Numbered from the stretch's first letter, positions 26,860 to 40,458 are shown. The stretch: DNA of 64,000 nt from Cyprinodon diabolis (GCA_030533445.1 CM060078.1:26854091-26918090), one strand, 5' to 3'. Numbers and translations: made by a program. Notes: generated from the sequence alone by a model not told the origin.

Positions 26860-28160
26860 TCATATAGTTTATTCAGACCCTTGACTCTGTTCTCTTCTGC
26901 TCTAACTGTTTAGTTGCGCTGCATATAAACAACAGATGCTACTCTTAACCCTTTAAAGCCCGATCCAAGAATAAAACAACCAGAAAATTACTTTTTTTTG
27001 GTTTGAAGTCCTTATTTGGCCTTTTAACAAAATATGTAAAAAGAAAAAACAGAAATAAATTTTTGATATTAATAATTTATTACTATGCGATAAGTCAAGA
27101 TTATTTTTTGTGTAGTCTTCTGCCCTCTGTTATCAGGTATATCTGATTGTGTTCAATAGGATTTTGAGCAAAGTTTTTACCATTAAATTATGCAAAAAGT
27201 GTCAGACGCAAAACATTTCAGAAACCATATGTATCAAATATGATACATTTGGCATTATAGGGTTAAAAAGATTTTTTTCTTCTTAGGCTAAAATATGAAA
27301 TTGGTATTTTATACATTATATATATATATATATAAATGGACCCTTGGAAAAGAGACTTTAATCTCTTTCCTGATGGAAAAAAAAGAAGGAAATCTCGTAT
27401 AGTGCTCAGATATCCTTACTTCCCGTCACTTTGAACAACATCCATTTATCAGTGCAATAGAAGTGGAATTCTGCACAACCACAAAGAGTGTAAAAACCTT
27501 GCTGCTCTTCCTCTGATGTCATCCGAGCTGCTCCACGCAAACCAGTCCCTGCTGGTTTCCATCCCTTTTGTGTTTTTACAGGCCTGTAAAAAACTGCAGA
27601 AAGTGTTGTTTGTGCTTCCCACTGTTACTGGTTATGTGGACGTAAAATATTTTTTGTTTCTATTGTAAAGTGTTTGCTTGTGTGCATGAGATGTGCGCTT
27701 TGTCGTTCTGACGTGGGTAGAATGCCTTTAGAGCATCTGAAAACAAAGTGTAGGAGTGAATAACCTCTGGCCTGTCTTATATAAAACAAGCTATATGGTG
27801 CACAATATGTGAATACAGCCACTCTCCTTCTTGAGGAACAAGTAATGGGCCTAAAGGCACAGAATTATGAATTCAGATGGCATATGGGAGCTGCATTTTC
27901 TTTGTTTACATTTATCTTCATGCTCTCTGTATAAATCTCCCCAGTGAACAAAGGTGGCTGCATGGCAAAGAGCCACTGAAAAGCTGAAACTCCTCTTTGT
28001 GACCCATTGACTGTTGCCCTTTGACCACCTAGAACAGTTTTGCCCCTGCTTGTCTGCACGCAAACATTTAAGAAGTCCTTTCTTTATAACCTTAAAAGCC
28101 TTTTATAAAATGCTAAGATCCTGCAGAAAAAAAAGGTAGGTTGAAACTACTATCTTTTTG
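26860..28160. other. Intergenic, nothing coding recognised
   Basis: Mixed AT-rich sequence with a short TA tract near 27320. Some moderately GC-balanced segments (27400-28060) show no repeat character. Confidence 0.45.
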
Positions 28161-28167
28161 TTTAAGA

Positions 28168-28203
28168 CTCCTTCAACTTGCCTGTTCAGGCAAGTTGAAG
28201 GAG
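28168..28203. repeat. Perfect 17-bp palindrome
   Basis: CTCCTTCAACTTGCCTG, 2-nt spacer TT, then the exact complement. The pairing stops abruptly at both sides. Could form a cruciform or hairpin; origin unknown. Confidence 0.9.
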
Positions 28204-28209
28204 ATCAGA

Positions 28210-30340
28210 TAAATTAAAAGACCAAGACATTTTAAGAATATTTAGAACTGCAAAAGCATTAATTAAATTAAACCTTTCAGATTCAAAACCTTATATACTG
28301 AAGTCTTCACACTACTTTTCTTAGAAAATTTGCTTTATTTTTTATTAACCAAGTAAACAAGTTTGTAACTATTTACGCCTTCTAAACACAGTAATTAAGT
28401 GTTGTACAGAAATATGCAGAGTTGGCCTGCTATACTGTAGACTATAGGTGCTACCTTTGTTTTACTGTTGAGCTTATCTCAGTCTTTAGCTCCTTTTAGC
28501 TCTTGGGCTGTTTGTGTATTTTTTTTTCTTCCCCACTTACAAAAACATGAGGGTTTCAACTGGTTTCTAGTCAGGCAACATACTTAACTAGGGCATGTTT
28601 TTTTTTTTTTTTTTTTCTCTAGATGTGTCTGCAACCGTTTACCTTTTTTAAATAAATATGCAGCACTGAATCACTAAATACAAATTATATATTTTCTTTT
28701 CTTTATTTATTCATATTGTCATCCATCTGACTGAGATTTTCAGTCTTTAAATTCTTTAAAACTCTTTTCTTTATAAAGATTAGCAGCTTTTTTATGAAAC
28801 ACTTAGCAGGTCTAACATGTAGTTGAGGGAACTCAGATCAAGGCCTTCGTTATCTGAATCCATACATTTTACAGTCCCTATCAGATTTTGTCTTTTCTGA
28901 TACTAAACTCCAAACAAAGCCTGGTCTTTTTGTTTACTTTCAGCTCTGGGTGCGTTAGGCCCACCCGTCTAAGGTTTTTCCACAACTGTTTCTTTCAGGA
29001 TCTCCAACCCTCCCCCTCCACTAGCCTCACCACCCTAGCCGTCTACCCCACCTCCAGTCCTGTGATTGCCCTCCAAACATACATGAATGCACACAGTGAT
29101 CCAGGCAGCTGTGTTTACACTATGCTGGTCTGTGGGAACTTCCTGCTGACCTCAGCACAGACACCACGCAGTGCACGGATGCTTACATGGATCGATAACT
29201 GATTATATGGATCTTTGCATGGTGGAGGTTGAGCTCCTAAACTTTTGTTAAAACTGTGGATGTGCAGTTTTTTATCTGCTAGTTTTAAACCAAAGGTCAA
29301 GCAGAAGTTCTGTGTAAAGAATCGATATATTTTTTAGTTTTACACCATAAATAATGTCCCACTCATGTACATGGAAGCTCTCTTTCATCATGGGTGGAAA
29401 ACAAAGGTTTCATTCAGCTGCAACTCCTGCTGAGGAAGCTGAGGCGGATCGGATCACTGTTGGTGTTTAGCATATTATTGTTTTTGTCTAAAGCAACCAC
29501 TTTGTCTGGGGAAGCTGGTATAAATATATGCAGGTGAATTCAAGATTTCAAGCATTTACATGTTGAGTAGAGGCATTTGATGCACAGGAGAAGAAATTCA
29601 AATGAGTGAAACAATCCTTTTTTTCAGTGTTGCAAAAGTTTGGAGCCTTTTAGACTAAGAAGCAGAGTGTACTCATTTGGGAACATGGAGACAAAAGTAA
29701 ACAGCCTAAATTAGAATTGCCAAATAATCTATGATACTTGTTTTAGACCAATGGAGGAAACCGAAACGCCCTGAGAAAACCGCCACATGCACAGGAAGAG
29801 CATGCAAACTTTGCCCAGGGAGGCCCCAGTCAACCTGGGGCCCTTAAACTATGAGGAACAGTGAAAAATGTAGAACAGCATACGCTGTCACATCAGCATA
29901 CATTGTTCTAATTTGCACGCACGCACATGCGTCACAGAGAATTATTCCCACATTGAATTTTAGCAGCGCTCTACTGACCAGCAAAAACATGCTTATTCTA
30001 ACTTTTAAAAAAGAAAATCAACTCTGATTATACTGTTATTTGTTGGATGTAGAAACGGCCAGACATGATTGAAGTTTCCGGGATGTTGAGACAAGAAGCA
30101 TCTATAGCTAAAACCATATTAGCCAATATAAAATGGAAATAAGTTACTTTAATAGAAAAAAAAACGTGTGTGCGGGAATTTAAATTTGGTTAGATTTTGT
30201 TTTCATGTTTAAAATTATATAAACATTTGGCTGGGGTTTATATTGTGACTCAGAATTCATTTAGGTTCGATAAAAAAAAAAGTATGCCGATCTGACAATG
30301 TATGCTATTCTGACAGAACACCGTCTCAGATTTCTTTAAT
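28210..30340. other. Intergenic, with degraded repeat near 29750
   Basis: T-rich runs at 28600-28617. At about 29750-29850 a diverged copy of the GGAGGAAACCG / AGCATGCAAACTTTGCC repeat family seen at 270 and 61875. No host exon recognised. Confidence 0.45.
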
Positions 30341-30344
30341 GTTA

Positions 30345-30570
30345 TACAGTGCTTTTCAAAAACATTTGCATCCCTTGAACTTTCTCTCCTTTTCTCATGC
30401 TGCAACTATGAACTAAATATATTTGATTTGGATTTAATACAATAAACTAAAGAAGTATTATACGTATTTGTGTGGCACAAACTAAAATCTGAAATTTTTG
30501 TCCTTTTTCCTAATGTGTTTCCTTTATTCCGATGCCCCTGAATAAAATCTGTGAAACATACAGTAATGAG
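30345..30570. repeat. Tc1-derived relic end
   Basis: ACAGTGCTTTTCAAAAACATTTGCATCCCTTGAACTT-type start followed by CATGCTGCAACTATGAACTAA is the degraded terminal region of a widespread fish Tc1-like repeat. Related ends occur at 48117 (GGGCCTTGCAAAAGTATG) and, inverted, at about 35187-35210. Confidence 0.45.
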
Positions 30571-33380
30571 TATTCATATTCAGATTTATTGATTAATAAA
30601 GGTATGAATACAGCTGGTCTAATTAGGCGTTGCAGCACCTAATTCCTACTGGTAATTTTCCTTTCTAAAATTTCTAAAATGCAACCTCTTTCCAAGTGTT
30701 TAAAGGTTAATCTTCACTATTAGCTGATAATTAATCCTGTATCTGAATAAAAAGAAAGACCTTTAAATGAATTAACAGGTAACTTGTGTGTCTTATCTTT
30801 TACAGCTGTCTGAAATTAGTTTGTTTCATGTAATAAAAAGATAAAACTTTGGATCTCACGGGTGTTTCCTTTTATTTCAAGCAGACTCTTTAGATGAACA
30901 TTGTATATGTGGCTTATGGACTCCTGACCGCAAAGTCTGCCTCATTCATTATGCAACAGTCTAGACAACACTCCTTTTAACTTTTCCTGAACGAGCTTAT
31001 CCTTCCTTAAACGAATTAAAAAGTAATGGAAAGTATAACGTCCACCTGTACTTTTCTGCATCACAAATATCAACATCAAGAGTTATGAAAAGTTACAAAG
31101 TTATTTTCAGATTAGGTTTAGAAAAGCTTTCTGGATTAAAAAGTATTCACTGGTAAATAATAACCTCAATTCAGTAAAATAAATTATTTTCATCATAATG
31201 TCTTAGACAACCGGTCAAATCCTAACCTAACTCTTTAATTAAACACAGTAAATGACATTTTTCAGAACATTTTTTATATTAATCTTGAACAATGGGTGTA
31301 TTTATTACACTGCAGAACGTTGCAGTAACCATGATAATAATCTAGTATGTGTCCATATTTTCCGCAGTTCTCAGCATGTGAAATAACCACGAACAAAAAG
31401 CTTCCCAGCCCTAGTCTGAGTTGAAGCCTGCCCCACAAAGTGCAAAGCATGCAGGGATGAGCAGTGTTTAACTATGCCTTACTTACAACATCAGCAGTTT
31501 ACACACAGCTTCAGAATAACCATGGTGTACAGTAGCCATTAAGAAAATGCACAAAAAGTTCCAGACATGGGTGGGCTTCTCTGCTAGGGACTGGCCCTGG
31601 GTTGTGGTTTCACCAAGTCATGCGTAATATACGGTGCACACCCTCTTCCAGGTTTTCCCCCCATTTTAGGGATGTTTACAGAAGAGTCTTTCCTTCCTAA
31701 AAAACAGCTTCAGATTTAATATCTAACTCTAAAATTAAAACACAGATTACTTTAAAAGTATTGTGTCTGTAAAACAGCTTAGAATTTTCTGTCACATTAA
31801 AACATTTTTCATCTTTTGCTTGCATTATATGTGGTAGACCAACATAAGGAGGAGCATAATTGTAAGTTTGAAAGAAAACCATGCATGGGCTTAAAGGTTC
31901 ATTTAAAGTTTTGTATTTGTATTCAGTCCCCCAGAGTCAAAGATCTACCAATCTACCATGGGAACTCTTAAATAATGTAAGGGACTGTGTCTTAGAGCAA
32001 ACTCCTTCCCTGACAGTATCATGCAGGTTGTGATGGCTGCAAAGATAGTAGCAGTTATCATCTGTCAATCGCAGAAACTGTAAATAAAGTTAAAAATCAC
32101 ATGACAGCTTCTTTTTATTATTTCTTTTGAAGCAGTTTATCTTGACACCTTTCTGATTGCATCACTCGATAGCAGGCTTAAACTGGAATCAACCTGTACC
32201 AATGTGCCCTGTGTATATTATTTTTATATCATCTATAAAAGGCAAAAAACCCCAACAGATTTTCAGCTTCAGAATTTTTTTTATTCAGCATATTTTAAAT
32301 GTTTGGCTGCAACCGTGCATAGGCTTGTGTTTTACTCCTGCAGCTAAGTATCAAACTGCTTAGTCTGGCTGTTATTAAAAAAAAGGCCGCAAAATGTCAC
32401 ATTTGAATACTGCATGTTTGACAGAGAAGAGAGAAAATCAAATGAAAAAACATGATTGAGTTTGATCAGTTTGTCCTAAATGATATCTTCTCTTGTAAAC
32501 CCATCTTTGTAGAATGGCAGAGATGTTTAGATTTTTTCCTCTTACAAAAAACAAACAAAAAACAATCTATCGGAATAAGAAATTATGTTAAAATGATCTA
32601 AACAAATGAGCAGAAATCCTATTTCACAAGAACCTTGAAAATGGCCCATTTCTCTTAGATTAATGTTTATTTTTCTTTTTTAAAAGCAGAAGTAGATGCA
32701 TGGCGGACACTAAACCAAAAAATGTAGAACAAAACCAGGACTTAAAGATTAGATACTCTTTAAAAAGAAAAATCCAGCATAATTAACTGTGTTGGCTTAA
32801 ACTGCTTTGCACAGTAACTATTTTCTGTGTAAACATCTCAGTTAGGAGCGCAGGCTGAGCCACTAGAATAGAACAGCTACAGCAGCAATGTCACTTGACC
32901 AGTTTTTCATGTATACTTCGAAGTCAAGCTGATTGTAAACATTTCCGCACTTCAGAGTCCCCCCCCCCTCCCCTGTATAAATGCAGCAGTGTCTGCAGGG
33001 TATTTTTGCTTCCATAAAAAGGACACAGGTGTGTAGGTTTAACCTCCACCTCATGGTGTGCCCCAGCTCAAATAAATATGCAGACCTTTTGGGATCGGCC
33101 CCGTTTTGTGTTAAATCCTACTAAAAAAATAACTTCAGGCTGAAGTGTGAGCTGTTCATCACACCTCATAGCTTCCCATTTTTATTTGCATTGTAACACC
33201 AGTCTCCAAATATCTATGCATTTGACACAAAGGTAATAAAACACCCAAGTACAGCTCCTTTGACCTTTTTGGGACAAAGAAGCAATTGCTTACTGTGCAG
33301 ACTGCATGAAGCCTGGACAAACTGTGCAGAGCATTACCTCAGAATACAGGTGGGTGTTTGTGCTCATAGATTAGTCACTG
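30571..33380. other. Intergenic, no gene recognised
   Basis: AT-rich with a C run at 32960-32968. Possible further Tc1 relic at about 31770-31850 (CTGTCACATTAAAAC, GGTAGACCAACAT). No exon supported. Confidence 0.4.
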
Positions 33381-33839
33381 CAGCTGACTTTATTCCTATT
33401 CTTTCATGTAGATGTTGTTTCACAGAGACAGAGGGAGTGGAGGGCAATGAACCTTTGGGAGGCGTTGCCAGCTCAGCAAGCAGGTAGCCAATAAGAATCC
33501 AGAGATACCTGGTGATAAAAGAGGAGGGGAGTGGCTGTAATGTTTGCTTTGTGTGTGCCAGAAGGTGTGGAAGAGGAATAGGTGGTGGCGTTAAAACAGG
33601 ATTGATAAGATGATTGAGAAAAACACACTGTGAAGTTTGAGACAATGGAAGGTGTTGGTGCATCAAACGGGTTCCAAGTATTTGGAAGTTTTGCATAACC
33701 ACGGATGCAAGTGTTTATGTCTCTGAACTGTATCTTTAGATCCGCCTGTGAGTTTCACCGTCTGCATGATTGTGTATATATCCACCACCACAGAACCATA
33801 TGTGTTTCATTTTGAAGCCAATGTGTTCCAGTTGGATTA

Positions 33840-34700
33840 TTTTACACAACATTTTTGAACTATGCTCCCCCTTAAAGTGATTGGCCTCCTATGTTACATG
33901 AGCCATGTAGAAACATAACACCAGTTAGACTGGAGCTCCCCAAATATGGCCTGTAGCCCATTTGGTCACTTCTGCTTATGCCTAAAAGAAAAGCTTTTCA
34001 TACCTCAAATCTAATCAATAGCCCTTTTATTTGCAAAGCATAATAAATGGAGGTTAGGGTACCAGTTATTGTTCTCCCCTACCTGTGATTTAGTTCTTTA
34101 TAAATGCCAAACACAATTACCAGCATGGTAATGATATTAGAAGCCAAGGACAGTGACCCCCCTCCTCTGTCTCCATCAGCCTGGATGAGAGATTCATTGC
34201 GAGCAAAATAATCAGCTCATTTAAGCTGCATTTATACGACCTAAATAACAAGCCTATCATTTTCGGCATTATTGTTCAAAACCCCCCCCCACACACACTG
34301 TAATCTGCATCCGTTTGGTGATAATTATAGTTCGCTGGAAGAAATGTGGCTCGCTCTCAGAGTGGAAAAACAAGGAGACTTTTCATTTTCCTTGTTCCGT
34401 TGGGAGGCCAAAAAGGTGACATTGAGGATTTAGTCTCTGCTTCTGAAATCAGACAACAGAGGTGCAGGAAAGCCCCGCTATAATTTTCAAGCCGTATTCT
34501 TCTTTCTATGTCAGTCCCATTCATTGACTCCCTCTCACACATATCCGTGTTAGTACCATGAAAAACGGAGGAGTGATAATGGTTTCTGGTAAGCCTGAGA
34601 TTGAGAGTCTACTCTCCTGATACAAACCAAGTGGATGTGTATTCGGTCCTTACAGCTCTCGGTCATTAAATCCTGTTACAATAATGCCAGAGGTCTTGCT
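33840..34700. other. Repeat-free, mixed-composition block; candidate conserved non-coding element
   Basis: Contrasts with its surroundings: few homopolymers, no TIRs, GC-balanced, and no open frame of coding character. Includes segments such as TTCATTGCGAGCAAAATAAT and GATAATTATAGTTCGCTGG with homeodomain-like TAAT cores. Only composition supports this; conservation cannot be tested here. Confidence 0.25.
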
Positions 34701-36575
34701 ACTTTTTAATAGCATTTGAGGTTTATCAGGGGCAGATGAATGAAGCTTAAATCTGGCACACGCATGCCTATAGATGCATGTAAAATAAAAGCCACTGTTA
34801 TTTGGAAGCCCATTTTATCCCAAAGATGGCATGTCTTAGTTCTGATATTGCTGATCCCCAGCAAACCATCTCCACTTTAGATTCTTTGCCTTCCTACCCT
34901 ATCATATAATCAATTTCTCTGCTAATATTCAATTTTTATTATTTTGTTGAGATTTTAAGATCAGCAATATGTTTGGATTCTATGATTTTGTTGAAACTTG
35001 CAATATTATTCCTTAATTTTTCTCCAACAATCCCATTAAGCCTTCACAGACCTATGGTTAAGTTCAGAATAAACCACACACTGCTGTACTCTTGGATTTT
35101 TTATATAGGTTATTTATGAAACTTTTTTTTGCATAAATTCTTACAAAATACATGACGAAATATGAATAAGTGCAAGGGTCATTAATACTTTTGCAAGGCC
35201 CCTATCAACTCATTTTCAATACTTTGCAGACTCCTAGAACTAGAAATTATATCTTAATTCTAAATACAAAAGACTACTAAAGTTTCTATCCTATAATACA
35301 ATTTAAATATACAATATAAGTCAGATCAAGTAAAAGACATCAATCTGAGAATAAAAGATAAGGTATAATTTGTCCTGTGTAGAGCTATAAATAGCGGTGT
35401 AAAACTTAGACTTAGACTTAAAAGTATGTGTGCAAATAAAAGAAGCCAGTTCACACACCTCTGTATCAATTCCTATTTATAACTTGAATGCCTCCCCCCA
35501 CCCCTGGAAAAGGAAAAACAAGCACAATTGTTGATTATTTGGGGAAGAATTAAAGTATGCCTCTGTCACATGGGGGTTGGGGGATTTTAAATCAAGGATT
35601 ATGATTGAAATATTCTGACAGCTTCCCAGGGTGATTTTAGACATTTGAACCAACAGAAGGTGGACCTTTTTTTGTTCGTTGGAAAAGTATTTCATGATCT
35701 TATTGAAACATCAATTCCTTTATAAACTTATTTATGGTTGTGCTTTCTGAATTTGCAAGAAAGACTGACCTGAATGTGATTGTTTTTCAATTGCATTTTG
35801 TGATTTAGAAATTTTCCCTGTTTTTCACTTGCATAGAAAAATATCCCAGTTTAAATGAGGAGATCAATAGATGTGTCCCATTTCTATGTTATTTGCAGCT
35901 TTCTTTCGAAACTTTGTCCTGGGCTGCCAGATAACTGCGACCCCTCCCTTGTTGATTAGGAAATGTCGACATAGTTGACACAGCTTCTGCCATTCACCTT
36001 AAAAGGAAGAGAAATACTCCAACATGGTAATAGAAAAAAGTCTAAACTCGTCTTCTAAATTCAGGTATTTGGTTCAATCTTTAAAGAGGTGTTTTTATTA
36101 TGTATTTCCTTGATAAAACCAGGCAGAACACTGGAAAATGTGTGTATAGAAAAACGTTAACAATACATTACTGGACTAGATTCAGTTTCAAATCCAGCCA
36201 ACACATTCAGGCCTTAAGGAGATGAGTTTATCAGGCATCAGTGCGCCAGAACTAAGGAATAATTGGTCATATAAAAGCCCAGAATGCCCAGTAACCTCAG
36301 CAGGAGATCAGTATACTCCTGGCTAATAATATTCTCAAACAACAATCTGGTTTCAGAATGCTATTACAGGGCATATTTAACAAAAACAACATGAATTATA
36401 AATAGCTCCAAACATGAAATCCAAATGTCCCCTTGGATGAAGTACGTCTGAATATGTTTATTTATATTTATATTGTTTAGAGGTAAGCAGTATTACCGCT
36501 ATACATAGTCATAGAGATTCTATAGGGTATTTGGTGCTGGTCCTTAAGGTCTCTGAATAGGGTGTTTAACACTGG
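34701..36575. other. Intergenic with inverted Tc1 relic end
   Basis: ATTAATACTTTTGCAAGGCCCC near 35187-35208 is the complement of the relic terminus at 48117. Otherwise AT-rich without exons. Confidence 0.4.
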
Positions 36576-37573
36576 TTCCTTTTATGGTATGCTCATGAAT
36601 ATTTAGATGAGCTGTGCGCTGATTGGTTGGTTTACAACGAGCGAAGCTGCTGAGCAAAGACGCATCATAGCAACAAGCACTCATTCACTGAAACATCAAA
36701 TTGTTGATATTGTAGGATGACGAGACGCGCACTTTTTCCCGAACATGTCCTACTTTTCATACCTAAAAAAATGTCCGGGGGAATTTCAAAATTGTCTGGG
36801 ATTTTGGTCGACTACAGTGCAGCATGTAGTCGAAACAGGGAGCCAGCAGGTGACGGAACGACCAAACCCGACCCGTTGATGGTAGCCTGGACTACGGCGC
36901 CGCCGACAAAATAGTACTTACAGCTTGCGGTTGTATAGGCCCTACGGTCGACTGTTTTAGTAAAAGAAGTTTAGCAAATCCTGCTTTAAACTGTCCAAGA
37001 TTTTCAAAATTGTCTTTGGTAAAATGCTTAGAGCAAATGAACAGCTGAGCATCAAACTTTGCAGGGATCTCCTGTTACACAAAAATAATCCATGCCTGTC
37101 GAATCTTTGGATCCTTCGGAAGACTGTGAAAATTTTCCCCTTTCTTCATGCAGCCTGGAACACTGCATTTAACCCAGTGGTTCTGACTCATTTTCAATAG
37201 AGAAATTGCCTGCTTTGTAATTCTTGTAGAAGTAAACCCAACTGTGTAGGCTAAACAGCTAAACTGGTGTCTTACATCTACCTCTATTCATGTTCTTGGG
37301 CCAGTGAACCAGTGGGCTGGTCTGTCTGTCAATTTCGGGGCGTGATATAAGTCCAGGCCAGAACTAAATAAGGCAACATCCCTGAATTGACGTCAATTCG
37401 CTGCTTCGTTTGAATTCGCCTGTTTTATGGTGGAAGTTTAGAATTGTGAGATTTGCAGAGATAGGAGGTGTCGATGGGGTTTGAACTTCTCTGCACGTCC
37501 ATTTCACCCACTGAACTATCCTTATTTATCTATGACAATGTAAACTCAGTTTTGCATTCTATGACCCCTTTAA
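36576..37573. mobile_element. Unclassified dispersed DNA repeat, copy 1
   Basis: Its left part (TTCCTTTTATGGTATGCTCA onwards, through GATTGGTTGGTTTACAACGAGC) and right part (TTTTATGGTGGAAGTTTAGA through GCATTCTATGACCCCTTTAA) recur in the same order at 41415-41820. Copy 1 keeps about 650 bp more interior, including a CpG-richer stretch at 36720-36960 that may be transposase-derived. No clear TIR was found. Confidence 0.55.
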
Positions 37574-39670
37574 AAGTTTCAGAAACACTGTTCTTTAATT
37601 GAGCTATGCTGCTCTTTTGTGGTGCAAACATTTCAGAATGGTTGTATAGCTATAGTCTTAGAAAGTTATATAAGGTTTACACACACATTTATGTGAAAAC
37701 ATTAGAACTTGGTTTGAAGTTTGACATGAGCTTTCTGAACAAGCTGCAGGTGTGTGTGTATATATATTTAATGGTTTACCATGCTGTATTTTTAAACAAG
37801 CTGCATCAACCAGTGAAAACAGAGACATTTCAAAAAGGAATGAACAGAAAGAAGAAAAAGACAAATTTGGTCCAGCTAAAACTTTCAAATAAGTAAAAAC
37901 AAAAAACAAAAAGGTACCAGCAGGATAACACCTCTGGCATGTGGTGGAGCAAGTAAGAAAATGCAGATAAGTTGCCAACAGTTGGCAGTAAGCAGATGCC
38001 TGGAAACAGATTTGATTAATAGAAAACAAGAAACACAGTTTAGATTAATGGCAAAGTTCAGAAACAATGAGACAAATAAGCAACCCTTTGATTAATGTCA
38101 ATGTTGTATCAATGAAATGGATGAAAATGTTGTCATTTTGAACACTTGAATTAACAAATTTAGCACAGATGCCTTTTTTTCTCAGAGTTTTGAATATGAA
38201 GGAAGGAGTATTTAAACACCTTAAAAGGACAAATTTTGTTAGACTTTAAAGAAAAATTAAACAATAAACTGTGACAGCTCAAATATAAATTAAGAATAAT
38301 GTTGGGATCACTAATCGATGAGCAAGATGCTTAAATCTTTGGGTTCAAAGGTGGTCTTTAGACATGAAATGAGTGAGTCCTATCCATATCCTAATGTTTA
38401 TTTTGTCATTCAGTAAGTGTTTGTACCCATATGTGTGCTGTGTACTGTAAAGAAAAGAAACATCAAGTGAATTATTGAGAATTTCCTGGAAAGAAGGATG
38501 AGCTACGGCTATAAATCTAGACACGCTGAGCATGTAAAAACATTAAGTCATGCAAGAAGGTGACCCTTTACAGAGCGAAGCTGCACAAACAGGTGATGCA
38601 TACATGGAAAAACTGTGGTGGCTGAACAGCTGTGGCGTTCACGTCAGCAGCCGTTACCTTTAGGCCACAGTGTCTTTCGGTTCTATATTCATCCTCTAAA
38701 GTCTTAAATGTGGCTGACCAGAAAAAATCATCCAGAAGTGACTGTCTTTCATAATTCAACGTGATGCTTTGAATTAACATTTATCTTAGCCACATTAGTG
38801 TGCTTCATTTGTTAAAAAGCCAGACTCTTACTGCTCTGTTAGGTTATATTTAGGCATTGTCACTTCTCGTCAAACTGCTCCCCTTTCCACTTCACACATC
38901 CTACAGCAGGTGTTACTGGTTTCCTGTGATAGCGTTGGTAAGACAAACATTGTATGTTCTGTTCGTTGGGGGAAAATTGGCTGACCAACTGGAAACTGGA
39001 TGTTTGTTCTAGTAAATTGAGTGAAAAGAAAATAAATCCAGATGGCTTCTTCTCAACCTTTTTAGTCTAGACATAAATAGATCGTAGGCATATGGAAAGA
39101 GAGTCATCATTTAATGTTAAAATTATCTTCGTTAATTGTAGACAAGAGTGGTTCCCATGGTCCTTAAGGAAAACTGTCCTGTTTATGTTAGATATGACTC
39201 TGTCCTTCTACATGTGATTGGATGCCATTCTTTGTATCCTATTCAATTTTGTAGAAACCAACTAAACACCAATTGATTTAATTCAGTTTTGCAGCACCTA
39301 AATTTTGCAGGAAAGATATCCCTGCGGTCCAGGACTTGGGAATACTTGTTCTCTTGACCAAATGACTTAGTATCACATCTCAAAATGGCAGCTTTTATAT
39401 CTTTTTTTTTTTTTTTTCTCTGGTTCATCCAGAGTCTTTTTCAACCTGTAATAAGATGGTACTTAAGCTGGTTTCATTAGATTTGTCTGAGAAACTAAGA
39501 ATAATAACAATGAGTTAATGGGATGGGTCTGCTGCCTTCTGCTGGATTTGCTAACATCGCCCTGTTGTACATCTTTCTTTTTAAGCAGTTCCTTTGCAGA
39601 CTAGACAATGTATAATACTATAACAGCCTTCATGCACAAAGGAAATGTGCATATCTTCAGGGGAGTGTAG
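37574..39670. other. Intergenic, no gene recognised
   Basis: AT-rich, with a T run at about 39401-39417. Frames here have no recognisable domain. Confidence 0.45.
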
Positions 39671-39675
39671 CCTCA

Positions 39676-39926
39676 GGGGAGTGGCAGCATAGTAGTTGGG
39701 GCATTGGGCTTGGAATCCAGAGGTTCTGAGTTCAGGCCCCACTCCCATGGACTGCCACTCTGGGTCAGTGAGTAAGACCCTTAACCCCACACTGCTCCCG
39801 GGAGCCGCGCAATGGCAGCCCACTGCTCTCCAAGGGGATAGGTTAAATGCAGAGAGTTCATTTTGTTGCTTTGTTCTTATAACAGTGTAATGACAATAAA
39901 GTTGAATTTTCTATTCTCTATTCTAT
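39676..39926 (+). repeat. tRNA-derived SINE, copy 2, full length
   Basis: Starts GGGAGTGGCAGCATAGTAGTTGGGGC (A-box region). B-box GGTTCTGAGTTCAGGCC at about 39721-39737. Then a conserved body with CCCTTAACCCCACACTGCTCC and GCAGCCCACTGCTC, and a tail ACAATAAAGTTGAATTTTCT followed by TATTC repeats. Confidence 0.8.
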
Positions 39927-40303
39927 TTCTTACTTTTTCATTGCTTCTTTCTTATAACGATAAAGGAAATGACTGTGCATTCTAAAAAAAAAAAAGCTGA
40001 ATTTAGGGAATGGTTGACCAAGTTGTTAGAACAGTGCGCTTGTGCTCTGAGAAGGTTGTGTTTCGATTCCCACAGCTGGCACTCTGAGTTCCTGAGCAGA
40101 CCCTTAACCCACAGCCTGCTCCCAGGGCACCACACATAGCAGCCCACTGCTCCCCAAAGGAATGGGTTCAATGTAGAGAGTAAATTCATGCTTTATATTT
40201 GACAATGTAATAACAATAAAGTTGAATTTTCTATTCTCTATTCTACTTTTAACTTTTTCATTGCATCTTTGTTATAACGAGAAAGGAAATTACTGTGCAT
40301 TCT
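39926..40303 (+). repeat. Tandem duplication of SINE plus 58-bp flank
   Basis: The unique-looking flank ACTTTTTCATTGCTTCTTTC...GACTGTGCATTCT (39926-39983) recurs with few changes at 40246-40303, offset 320 bp. Between them lie an A run and SINE copy 3. Either a 320-bp tandem duplication or recombination between SINE tails explains it. Confidence 0.7.
40006..40245 (+). repeat. tRNA-derived SINE, copy 3, different head subfamily
   Basis: Head GGGAATGGTTGACCAAGTTGTTAGAAC and B-box-like GTTGTGTTTCGATTCCCAC differ from copy 2. The body and tail (AGCAGCCCACTGCTCCCC, ACAATAAAGTTGAATTTTC) are shared. Confidence 0.75.
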
Positions 40304-40458
40304 CATTTAAACATCATATTTTTATGGCGAAGAACAAGAAAACCAGGTGCTGTCCTTTTTTAAAAAAGGGGGTTGCAAAATATTCTAAAAGCAGAGTGCC
40401 AATGGGCATCAATAAAAACAGTTATCTCACCATGAGAAATTGTACCCTTCAAAAATAA

